The translations under genes were made by a program, and so were the position numbers. Below, in pieces: positions 26,122-33,494 of a stretch of 64,000 nucleotides of DNA. The notes beneath the pieces were generated by a model that saw nothing but the letters and a program-made list of their open reading frames with translations, was not told where the DNA came from and ran no database searches. Positions within the stretch are counted from its first letter, which is position 1, and the number at the start of each line of letters is the position of its first letter. Origin of the DNA: Parvularcula marina (GTDB lineage: Bacteria; Pseudomonadota; Alphaproteobacteria; Caulobacterales; Parvularculaceae); assembly GCF_003399445.1 (NCBI RefSeq), contig NZ_QUQO01000001.1:1485001-1549000 (forward strand), read 5' to 3'.

Positions 26122-26895
26122 TCAGAAACCGAGGACCACGGACGCTTTCAACTGAGTGTCCGTCGCCTCGCGGTCTTCGGCCGGATCGGTTTCGTGCTTG
26201 ATCTGATAGGCCAGCCGCGTCGAGAGCGTCTTGGTGATTTTGGTCTTCAGCGACAGCCTGCTCTCTAGCGTTGAGTTATTCTCCGTCCAGGTCGCATCAG
26301 CATCATGCTCAAGTTCGACATTCTCACGGATGTGCCAGTCCATCTCACTGCCGAGGAAGACTGCGATCTCGGTTTCCTCTGACTTGAATTCGGGATCGGG
26401 GCTGTCAGGCTCGATGAAGACCGTATGGCGGATACCGGGACCAGCAATGACGTCCCAGTTGAACTGATCGCCAATGGCGATCTCGTGGCCCATGCCTCCG
26501 CCCACGAAAGCCCGGCCATCATAGCCGGAGAAAACATCGCGTTCGTACCGCGCGCGGCCATAGGCAAAGGTGCGGTCGCCTGTCTGGACCTCCAGCCGGT
26601 ACTGGCCGAACCATTTGTTCTGGGTCTCTTCGGTGACCTTCGCGCCTTCGACTTCCTTGGTCGTGCGGGTGAAATCGCCGGCGGCTTTGAGGTCGTGCGA
26701 GTAGCGCCCCAGCACGCGCTTTGCCTCGAACCGGGCACCGAGCACCGAATTCTCCGTATTCCCCGTTGCCGAAGACGCCGAGAACTCAACCGTGCCGTCC
26801 CAATTGTCCTCGCCTTTTTTAATTTCCGCCTCTGACGCGAGGGAGGGGGTGGCCCAGATCAGGATCAGAGCCGGCAGGACACTCGAACAGCGCAT
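26122..26895 (-). CDS. DUF481 outer-membrane beta-barrel protein (YdiY-like)
   Basis: A 257-residue protein with a signal peptide (SSVLPALILIWATPSLAS) and a repeated-strand barrel ending in aromatic Phe (ASVVLGF), as expected for insertion by BAM. The family opening WDGTVEFSASSATGNTENS is characteristic of DUF481. E. coli YdiY is acid or salt inducible; the role here is unknown. Convergent with the YbjN-like gene (13-bp gap). Confidence 0.87.
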   Translation of the reverse strand: MRCSSVLPALILIWATPSLASEAEIKKGEDNWDGTVEFSASSATGNTENSVLGARFEAKRVLGRYSHDLKAAGDFTRTTKEVEGAKVTEETQNKWFGQYRLEVQTGDRTFAYGRARYERDVFSGYDGRAFVGGGMGHEIAIGDQFNWDVIAGPGIRHTVFIEPDSPDPEFKSEETEIAVFLGSEMDWHIRENVELEHDADATWTENNSTLESRLSLKTKITKTLSTRLAYQIKHETDPAEDREATDTQLKASVVLGF

Positions 26896-27015
26896 CGGGA
26901 TAGCCTCTTAGTACGCAACTGGGTTTGGGGAGATAAGCGTAAGCACCTCCTTAATGGAGGTCGCGGCGATGCGCCACATTTTAGCCACAATTGTGACAAG
27001 GTCGTAACGGCCGAT

Positions 27016-27046
27016 AAAAAAGCCCGGAGCATCGCTGCTCCGGGCT
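27016..27046 (-). terminator. Intrinsic terminator of rpsA
   Basis: AGCCCGGAGC (27021-27030) pairs exactly with GCTCCGGGCT (27037-27046); read on the minus strand the stem is followed by a run of T (complement of 27016-27020). It lies 26 bp after the rpsA stop. Confidence 0.9.
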
Positions 27047-27071
27047 CTGATGGTTAACGCTCGAAGGAGGC

Positions 27072-28772
27072 TCAGCCTTCTTCGGTGTCTTTCAGGGCAG
27101 CGCCAAGAATATCGCCGAGCGAAGCGCCGGAGTCGGCAGAACCGAACTGTTCGACGGCTTCTTTTTCTTCAGCGAGTTCGCGTGCCTTGATCGACAGCGA
27201 CAGGCGGCGCGACTGCGGATCGAGCGCGATGACGCGAGCGTCGATTTTATCGCCAATGGCGAAACGCTCAGGACGCTGCTCGTTACGGTCGCGGCTGAGG
27301 TCGGATTTACGGATGAAGGCTTTCGGGCCGCCATCGGTACCGACGCGCACTTCGATGCCGCCATTCTCGACCGCGGTCACGGTGCAGGTGACGTCATCGC
27401 CGCGTTTCAGCTCGCCAATCGCATCCATCGGATCATTGGCAACCTGTTTGATACCGAGCGAGATACGTTCCTTGTCCGGATCAACATCGAGGACTTTGGC
27501 CTGAACGACCTGACCTTTCTGGTAATCCTTGATGGCGTCGTCGCCGGAACGTTCCCAATCGAGATCGGAAAGGTGGACCATGCCGTCCATGTCGTCGTCG
27601 ATGCCAACGAACAGGCCGAACTCGGTGATGTTCTTGACTTCGCCTTCGATGACAGAGCCGATCGGGTGTTTCTCGGCAAAGCTTTCCCACGGATTGGAGA
27701 GGGTCTGCTTGAGGCCGAGCGAAATGCGGCGCTTGCTCTCGTCAACTTCGAGAACCATGACGTCGACTTCCTGACCAGCCGAAACGATCGAGCTGGGGGG
27801 CACGTTCTTCTTGACCCAGGACATTTCCGAGACGTGGACGAGGCCTTCGATGCCATCTTCCAGTTCGACGAATGCACCGTAATCGGTGATGTTCGTGACC
27901 TTGCCGTGGAACTTGCCGCCCATCGGGTATTTCGCTGCAACACCTTCCCATGGATCGGGCTGGAGCTGTTTCATGCCAAGCGAGATGCGCGAGGTTTCCG
28001 GGTTGATCTTGATGATCTTCACCTGAACCGTGTCGTTGACATTGAGGACTTCGGACGGGTGGTTCACCCGGCTCCAGCTCATGTCGGTGACGTGAAGAAG
28101 GCCGTCGACGCCCGGGGCGAGTTCGACGAAGGCACCGTAATCGGTGATGTTCTTCACGACGCCATCGCGCTCGTCACCCTCGTTCAGGTCACGGACGACT
28201 TCCTGGCGATGTTCAGCACGATCCTCTTCGAGAACCGAGCGGCGCGACACGACGATGTTGCCGCGGCGCTTGTCCATTTTCAGGATCTTGAAGGGCTGGG
28301 TGATATTCATCAGCGGGCCCGCATCGCGAACCGGACGAATGTCAACTTGCGAACCCGGAAGGAAGGCCACCGCACCGCCGAGGTCGACAGTGAAGCCGCC
28401 TTTGACACGGTTGAAGATGACGCCTTCGACGCGGTCTTCGTCTTCGAATTGCTTTTCGAGGCGCTCCCAGGCTTCTTCGCGGCGGGCGCGGTCGCGGCTG
28501 ATGACAGCCTCGCCTTGGGCGTTCTCGATACGGTCGATGAAGACGTCCACTTCGTCGCCAACCTTGATGCTGACTTCAGCACCCGGATCAGAGAACTCAC
28601 GAAGAGGAACGCGGCCTTCGGTCTTCAGACCGACATCGACGATGGCCATGTCTTTTTCGATACCAGTGATACGGCCTTTGACGACCGTTTGTTCGAAGGT
28701 CTCCTTGTCAACGACGGACGCTTCGAACATTTCCGCGAAATCGTCGCGGGACGGGCTAAGTGTTTCGGACAA
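27072..28772 (-). CDS. rpsA: 30S ribosomal protein S1
   Basis: A 566-residue protein with six S1 RNA-binding repeats, recognised by the recurring pattern G-x-V-x-NITDYGAFVEL...GLLHVTDMSW and RISLGMKQL/RISLGLKQ/RLSLSIKA ends. It unfolds mRNA leaders on the 30S subunit. The N-terminus (SETLSPSRDDFAEMFE) is typical of alphaproteobacterial S1. The start codon is TTG at 28772 with GAGG six bases upstream. It follows cmk, the usual cmk-rpsA order, with a 285-bp gap that may hold its own promoter and autoregulatory leader. A 582-codon antisense frame over this gene is a shadow. Confidence 0.97.
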   Translation of the reverse strand: MSETLSPSRDDFAEMFEASVVDKETFEQTVVKGRITGIEKDMAIVDVGLKTEGRVPLREFSDPGAEVSIKVGDEVDVFIDRIENAQGEAVISRDRARREEAWERLEKQFEDEDRVEGVIFNRVKGGFTVDLGGAVAFLPGSQVDIRPVRDAGPLMNITQPFKILKMDKRRGNIVVSRRSVLEEDRAEHRQEVVRDLNEGDERDGVVKNITDYGAFVELAPGVDGLLHVTDMSWSRVNHPSEVLNVNDTVQVKIIKINPETSRISLGMKQLQPDPWEGVAAKYPMGGKFHGKVTNITDYGAFVELEDGIEGLVHVSEMSWVKKNVPPSSIVSAGQEVDVMVLEVDESKRRISLGLKQTLSNPWESFAEKHPIGSVIEGEVKNITEFGLFVGIDDDMDGMVHLSDLDWERSGDDAIKDYQKGQVVQAKVLDVDPDKERISLGIKQVANDPMDAIGELKRGDDVTCTVTAVENGGIEVRVGTDGGPKAFIRKSDLSRDRNEQRPERFAIGDKIDARVIALDPQSRRLSLSIKARELAEEKEAVEQFGSADSGASLGDILGAALKDTEEG

Positions 28773-29057
28773 AATGTGCCTCGGGACGGCAGGCGGACCT
28801 GCCAGGGTTGGGCCCGGACTTCCTTTGCTATGTCACGGAAGGGCTCGGGCGGGTTGAACATGGACGGCGCGAGAAACGGGACGATCAAACCTCAGATGGT
28901 GAAACCCGTAGACTTACGCGCGTCGTTCTCCCTGGCTCGATCGGACCCGCAGGCACGCTGCCCGCGAATGGCGGCGTTATACACATGGGGGAATGGGGGG
29001 CAAGCCTTTGGCCGCCTTCCATTTGGCGGCTTCTTTCAGGATGAGTTTGATGTGGTT

Positions 29058-29738
29058 TCAGTTGCTCGCGGGCACGGCGCCCGAGACACCGAGTGCCTGA
29101 TCGATATGCCGGCAGGCCCGAGCAAAAACGGCATCCGCATCAAGGGTCGTCGTATCGATGAAATGGGCATCGGTCGCGGGCCGCATCGGCGCGGTTGCCC
29201 GGCCCGAATCCCGCGCATCCCGGCGGCGGATATCTTCAAGCACCGCATCGAGCCCCATCGCATTGTCGCGCTTTTCCAGCTCCAGCCAGCGGCGTTTCGC
29301 ACGCTCCTCGGGGCTTGCTGAAATATAGAGCTTTACCAGCGCATCGGGACAGACGACCGTCCCGATATCCCGGCCATCAAGGACCACACCGTTTGAGCCT
29401 TTGGGAGGATGGGCCGCAAAATCGCGCTGGAATTCGAGAAGGGCCGCGCGCACCTCTGGCTGGGCGGCCACGATTGATGAGGCGCGGCTGACATCAGGTG
29501 TGCGTATATCGGCGCCATCGATCTGGTCGAGTGAGAACGCCCGCGCCACACGGGCGGCATCTTCCTCATGACGCGGATCAAGGTTCTGCGAGAGCAGGAT
29601 CCACCCCACACCGCGGTAAAGAATGCCGGTATCGAGATAAGAGAGGCCGTAATAGGTGCAGAGCCGACGGGACAGCGTCCCCTTGCCGCTAGCAGCAGGG
29701 CCGTCCACGGCAATGACGATCGGCCGGTTCTCAATCAT
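29058..29738 (-). CDS. cmk: Cytidylate kinase
   Basis: Phosphorylates CMP and dCMP. P-loop AVDGPAASGKGTLSRRL at the N-terminus, then YLDTGILYRGVGW, VVLDGRDIGTVVCPDA and SPEERAKRRWLEL, all family signatures. 226 residues, normal length. AGAGGG precedes the ATG. rpsA follows on the same strand. Confidence 0.96.
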   Translation of the reverse strand: MIENRPIVIAVDGPAASGKGTLSRRLCTYYGLSYLDTGILYRGVGWILLSQNLDPRHEEDAARVARAFSLDQIDGADIRTPDVSRASSIVAAQPEVRAALLEFQRDFAAHPPKGSNGVVLDGRDIGTVVCPDALVKLYISASPEERAKRRWLELEKRDNAMGLDAVLEDIRRRDARDSGRATAPMRPATDAHFIDTTTLDADAVFARACRHIDQALGVSGAVPASN

Positions 29739-29886
29739 CCGCTCTACCCTCTAGCGTGACGTGTCCTGCGCGGGCGATTTGTGACGCTGAGCTCGCCCGA
29801 AAGCAAGAAGCAGGTGTCAGCCGCCTAAATCTCCTGTGCCGATGATCCGGCCGGACATCAACGCTCCTGTTCTTCTTCCAGAGGCG

Positions 29887-30114
29887 TTATCCACAATTCA
29901 GGTGTGCGTCAGTCACGCCATGTGGATGATGTGGAAATCAGCCTCAACCCGTGCCCTAGCATCGTGCGGTTGCACCGCAAGAGACGATAATCGTCCAGAT
30001 ACACCCACGGTAGCAACAGTTTGTTGCTCTTACGCCACAAGAACGGTGTCGTGGCTACAAATGATTCGATGATCTTAACAAGCCTGTTGATATCCACACT
30101 TTCGCTGTGGAAAA
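29887..30114. promoter_or_regulatory. Cluster of five DnaA-box-like 9-mers in a noncoding region
   Basis: The 405-bp gap 29739-30143 has no credible gene. It contains a perfect DnaA box TTATCCACA at 29887-29895, and near matches TCATCCACA (complement of 29921-29929), ATTTCCACA (complement of 29930-29938), ATATCCACA at 30090-30098 and TTTTCCACA (complement of 30106-30114). The last two form an inverted pair. The stretch is less GC-rich than its neighbours and has a GATTC (GANTC) site at 30064. It could be a replication origin or a DnaA-bound control region. The usual origin neighbours (dnaA, hemE, parAB) are absent from the window. Confidence 0.4.
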
Positions 30115-30143
30115 CAAATCCTTGGGTATGTTGGGGTTTGGTC

Positions 30144-30302
30144 ATGACTGATCGTGTTGAAAAACAGATCTATCTATCAACGCATCGCAAGTCACTGCGT
30201 CGGCGCTTCGCACAGATGCCGCCTTCGAAGAAGGCAGAGCTGGCAGTCTTTGCCTCTGTAGGCGTGACGGCTTTCGTGCTGGTAGGAATGCTGGTCGCCT
30301 AA
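30144..30302 (+). CDS. Small single-helix membrane protein, unknown
   Basis: A 52-residue frame (start MTDRVEKQIYLSTHRKSLRR) with a basic N-terminus and one C-terminal membrane helix (AELAVFASVGVTAFVLVGMLVA). TTGGGGTTTGG precedes the ATG, and an intrinsic terminator follows 28 bp after the stop, which supports a real transcription unit. No family recognised. Confidence 0.5.
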   Translation: MTDRVEKQIYLSTHRKSLRRRFAQMPPSKKAELAVFASVGVTAFVLVGMLVA

Positions 30303-30329
30303 AGACGGCTGCATGATCGATGATAGTTG

Positions 30330-30358
30330 AAAAAGGCGCCCTCAACGGCGCCTTTTTC
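30330..30358. terminator. Intrinsic terminator (bidirectional)
   Basis: AAAAAGGCGCC (30330-30340) pairs with GGCGCCTTTTT (30347-30357), giving an 11-bp stem with A-run before and T-run after. Confidence 0.9.
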
Positions 30359-30465
30359 ATTTTATGGTTAACGGCGTGACGCCCGTCACATCCGCCCCTC
30401 ACCCCGCCTGCTACCTCATCCTTGTTGCTGATGATGGCAGCACGGAATTTTAGAGGAGAGAGACC

Positions 30466-30780
30466 ATGACCAATTTTGCCCCGCGCACCGCGACCTTCGC
30501 CGCTTTCGCTCTCGTCGCCTCGGCGGTCGCAGCGATTTCCTACAGCCCCGCTGCCGCACAAGAAGCCGCCCCCTCGCCGCAGGATATCTCCACAGAGGTC
30601 GCAAGCTTCACCCAGTCTGTGATGATTGAAGTGAACACGGATTTTGCCCAGCCAACCCCGGCACTGGAAGCGCGCTTCGCTGCGCTGGATGACAGCTCAG
30701 CTATCAAGCCCGACCTGAGCTATGCCCAGAATGATCAGGACCAGGAAGAAACTGTCACTCAGGTTGCGGCTAACTGGTAA
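30466..30780 (+). CDS. Small exported protein, unknown function
   Basis: A 104-residue protein with a clear signal peptide (ATFAAFALVASAVAAISYSPAAAQ, cleavage after AAAQ) and an acidic mature part of about 70 residues. TAGAGGAGAGAG is a strong ribosome site before ATG 30466. No domain recognised; convergent with the cytochrome gene, 3 bp apart. Confidence 0.75.
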   Translation: MTNFAPRTATFAAFALVASAVAAISYSPAAAQEAAPSPQDISTEVASFTQSVMIEVNTDFAQPTPALEARFAALDDSSAIKPDLSYAQNDQDQEETVTQVAANW

Positions 30781-30783
30781 TCC

Positions 30784-31305
30784 CTACCGCCCCTGCTCGA
30801 AATCATAGACTTCCTCGCCGATGAATTTGTCGGCGAGGTCTTCTTCCATATCGATCTCGGTCAGGAACCAATCGCGGAGATCCTCGGGCACATCCTCAAT
30901 CGTGAAGGTTCCCTGCACGGCCTCATCGCGCGAGAAGGCCGTCAGGTCTGCAAGATCCTGCCCCGTCAGATTGATCTGATAGCCGAGCTCAAGCCGCTGC
31001 AGCTCTGACATGATCGGCGCACCCGCCCACATCCGGGCGGCAAAATCATAGGCGCCTTCCTGCCGGGACCATTCAACCGCATCGAGCCCAGGGGCAGCAC
31101 GCCCCCCAACACCCTGCACTGAATGGCAGATTACACAGCCCTCGCTGACGAACAGGGATTTGCCGCGCCGCGCGTCCCCGACCATGGCGAGAGGCGTCAC
31201 CTCGACCGAAGTGACTTCGGAGGTGTCACCACCACTCATCTTGCCGACGAAGAAACCAGCTATCAGGGCCACAGCGATGCCCCCGTAAAGAATAGGGTTC
31301 TGCAT
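30784..31305 (-). CDS. Membrane-anchored class I cytochrome c
   Basis: A 173-residue protein with an N-terminal anchor (about 4-22, ILYGGIAVALIAGFFVGKM) and a c-type haem domain. The CxxCH motif is CVICH at 57-61 (FVSEGCVICHSVQGVGG), preceded by ARRGKSLF as usual in short-chain cytochromes. The Met ligand is probably in WAGAPIMSEL. A C-terminal acidic extension of about 50 residues follows. It would carry electrons at the periplasmic face. ATG 31305 follows AAGGAGAG; the frame opens at 31350. Confidence 0.88.
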   Translation of the reverse strand: MQNPILYGGIAVALIAGFFVGKMSGGDTSEVTSVEVTPLAMVGDARRGKSLFVSEGCVICHSVQGVGGRAAPGLDAVEWSRQEGAYDFAARMWAGAPIMSELQRLELGYQINLTGQDLADLTAFSRDEAVQGTFTIEDVPEDLRDWFLTEIDMEEDLADKFIGEEVYDFEQGR

Positions 31306-31398
31306 GGATCTCTCCTTCCTGTCGCAGTGTGCTCTTAGCCGCTCTTTCACGTCACGATTTGAGAAATCTCAAATTTCCACAGTGCCGCAGGAGGCCGC

Positions 31399-32757
31399 TC
31401 AGATCCCTTCCACCATTTGACTGGCGCGCAACGATTCCTGCTGCCGGGCTCGCGCTTCTGATCGCGCCGCTCGATCCGCTTTTTTCGTCAACAACCCTGT
31501 CCTGGCTGGCACACAAAAATAGACCAGCACACCAAATGTAATTGCCTTTGAGACGATCAAAGAAAGGTCCGCCCCAACGATCAGCAGCAGTGCCGGCACC
31601 ATGAGAACCAGAAAAATCTCACCTCGTGCCGTGCCATAGCGGCTCTGTTCAAGCTTCGCGACCCAGATACCAATCAGACCGAAAAGCAGCATTCCGTAAT
31701 AGCCAAATTGCTGGAAGGCCTGCGAGAACCCCATCGGTGAGAGGTAATTGAGCTGCTCAGTGAAATAAGCGAATTCGAACTCGCTCTGCCGCAGGAAGAG
31801 CCCCTGCTTCGTCGCACTGCCGACAAGCGAGGCCGGCACAAATTGCTGCACGAAGGCGTTCCAGAAGATCGACCCATATTCATAATACTGGGTCAGGCTG
31901 GTGCTATAGATCCGGTACATGGCGCCAGCGATTTCTGTGTTCTCGAATGTTTCGCGGGAAGAAAGCGCTTGGGCGAAAAGGTCGGAAATATCTGAATTAC
32001 GCCCCTCCTCCGTCCGCAATAAGGGAAAGAGACGCATCGCCACCATCATCCCGGCGATGGCCCCAACCGCCGCGATCCTGCCCAGCCGGATCCGCGTATA
32101 GTTGATGATGAAATAGCCATAGAAAATGCCAAGCGTGAGCACCTCCGTTCGGCGAAACAGGAAGAGGACGTTCATCATCGGGATCAGACCGAAAAAGAGC
32201 CCGAGATAGAGGTGGTACATCTTCCGTGTACGCGCCCAGAGCCACATCTGGATGACAATCGAGACATAGGTGAAGCGGATCACGAACACGAGATAGGTCG
32301 GCAACCCTTCGAAATAGATTGAGTAAAAGCCGCCGCTCAGCAGGTAATTCCGCACCCCGCCGCCAATCCGCGCGAGCATGAAGAAAGCGATGATTGCGAT
32401 AATCCCAAGGGCAGCCGAGGTCAGGTCGAGAAATCGTTCCTGCCGACGGGTCGGCGGCATGAAAAGTGGCCGCTCCCGCCTGACTTTTGGTCTAGCCAGA
32501 TAGTAGCCAGCAAGGCCGAAAATCGAAGAACCAGTGAGCAGAATCAATGTCGTCGAGACGACACCTGTGTTCCTGTACACTTCGTACACGTAGCTGCCGG
32601 ACTGGATGATGGCGATGAGCTGAAAGAGCACGAAAGCGACGAACACACCTGCAAACAGGAACGGGAATTTCATCAGATGGATGCCATGTGCATTGCGAAT
32701 GGCAATGACAAGCAACCCGAGGGTCAGCCCATAAGTGATCAGGAGTTCAGTGCTCAT
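31399..32757 (-). CDS. O-antigen-polymerase-like polytopic membrane protein
   Basis: A 452-residue protein with about eleven helices, resembling the oligosaccharide-repeat-unit polymerase (O-antigen polymerase/EpsG-like) superfamily. Between helices lies a large loop with RTEEGRNSDISDLFAQALSSRETFENTE and TSLTQYYEYGSIFWNAFVQQFVPASLVG, the position of the periplasmic loop of such polymerases. The C-terminus is a short basic Arg/Ala-rich tail. It is the next minus-strand gene after the MotB/SiiA-like gene (165-bp gap). Whether it polymerises a glycan tied to the RTX protein or merely lies downstream is unknown. Confidence 0.7.
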   Translation of the reverse strand: MSTELLITYGLTLGLLVIAIRNAHGIHLMKFPFLFAGVFVAFVLFQLIAIIQSGSYVYEVYRNTGVVSTTLILLTGSSIFGLAGYYLARPKVRRERPLFMPPTRRQERFLDLTSAALGIIAIIAFFMLARIGGGVRNYLLSGGFYSIYFEGLPTYLVFVIRFTYVSIVIQMWLWARTRKMYHLYLGLFFGLIPMMNVLFLFRRTEVLTLGIFYGYFIINYTRIRLGRIAAVGAIAGMMVAMRLFPLLRTEEGRNSDISDLFAQALSSRETFENTEIAGAMYRIYSTSLTQYYEYGSIFWNAFVQQFVPASLVGSATKQGLFLRQSEFEFAYFTEQLNYLSPMGFSQAFQQFGYYGMLLFGLIGIWVAKLEQSRYGTARGEIFLVLMVPALLLIVGADLSLIVSKAITFGVLVYFCVPARTGLLTKKADRAARSEARARQQESLRASQMVEGI

Positions 32758-32922
32758 GCCCCGTTCCGATTGCCGCGCGACTGGCGCGCAGGAGATGCCG
32801 TCATCTCCCCCTACCAGCCGCCGTCAAGGCGAGGCAAACACTATCAAGACAAGCAAATGACCGCATTCCGGGCCATTTTGGTCTGAGAGAATTTCTGTTT
32901 TTTCTCGAAGGCGAAACGGCGT

Positions 32923-33486
32923 TTAGCGCAACCTGATGATCTCTACCTGGTCAGCCAGATCCTGATTTTCGGTATGCCGGACTCGGACGGTCACGTCGTC
33001 GCCCGAATAGCCCTCTTCGATGAGCATATTTCGAACCGCCATCGCCCGATAATACGCAAGGCGCTGCTTGCTCGTATACGCGCCGTCCTGAGCGACAAAG
33101 TACGATGTGATGGCCATGGGATTTTTGTCTTCACCCACAACCTGATTGAAATAGCCTTTGATCAGCCGCTCAGACTCCTCATCGACATCGACTGTCCTGC
33201 CGATGAATTGCAAGGTCAGTTTCTCACTGCTCTGGAAGACGAGAGCGGCGTGCTCGGTTGTCTCCTTGACGCGCTCGTCCTGCTCGATGGTGATGACTTC
33301 GGTCTTATCAAGGTTGGTGGACTCCCCGACGGGGTTCTCAACCCGCACATCAACGATCTTTAGCGAGAGCACGAAAATCGCAATCGCAAGAATAATGAGA
33401 AGAAACGTCACGACCATGACGATCGTCGACAGGGCGTCGACGAAACCCGGCCAGTGGTTTTCTTCTGCCTGTTCTGCCTTCGCCAT
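32923..33486 (-). CDS. Short MotB/SiiA-like membrane protein
   Basis: A 187-residue protein with one N-terminal membrane helix (about 14-42) opening HWPGFVDALSTIVMVVTFLL; Asp17 corresponds to the MotB proton-carrying aspartate and the same WPGFVD is found in the MotB-like protein at 19603. The periplasmic part lacks a long coiled coil and has a short OmpA-like end (LAYYRAMAVRNMLIEEGYSGDDVTVRV). Salmonella SiiA is of similar length and plan (about 210 residues). It starts 8 bp after the giant RTX stop; its ribosome site (AGGGCG) includes the last base of that stop codon, so it is probably translated by coupling. Confidence 0.85.
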   Translation of the reverse strand: MAKAEQAEENHWPGFVDALSTIVMVVTFLLIILAIAIFVLSLKIVDVRVENPVGESTNLDKTEVITIEQDERVKETTEHAALVFQSSEKLTLQFIGRTVDVDEESERLIKGYFNQVVGEDKNPMAITSYFVAQDGAYTSKQRLAYYRAMAVRNMLIEEGYSGDDVTVRVRHTENQDLADQVEIIRLR

Positions 33487-33494
33487 GTTTCGCC

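Noticed and set aside
27573-29321. 582-codon plus-strand frame
   Set aside because: Antisense shadow of rpsA and cmk, which are certain; no recognisable protein features.
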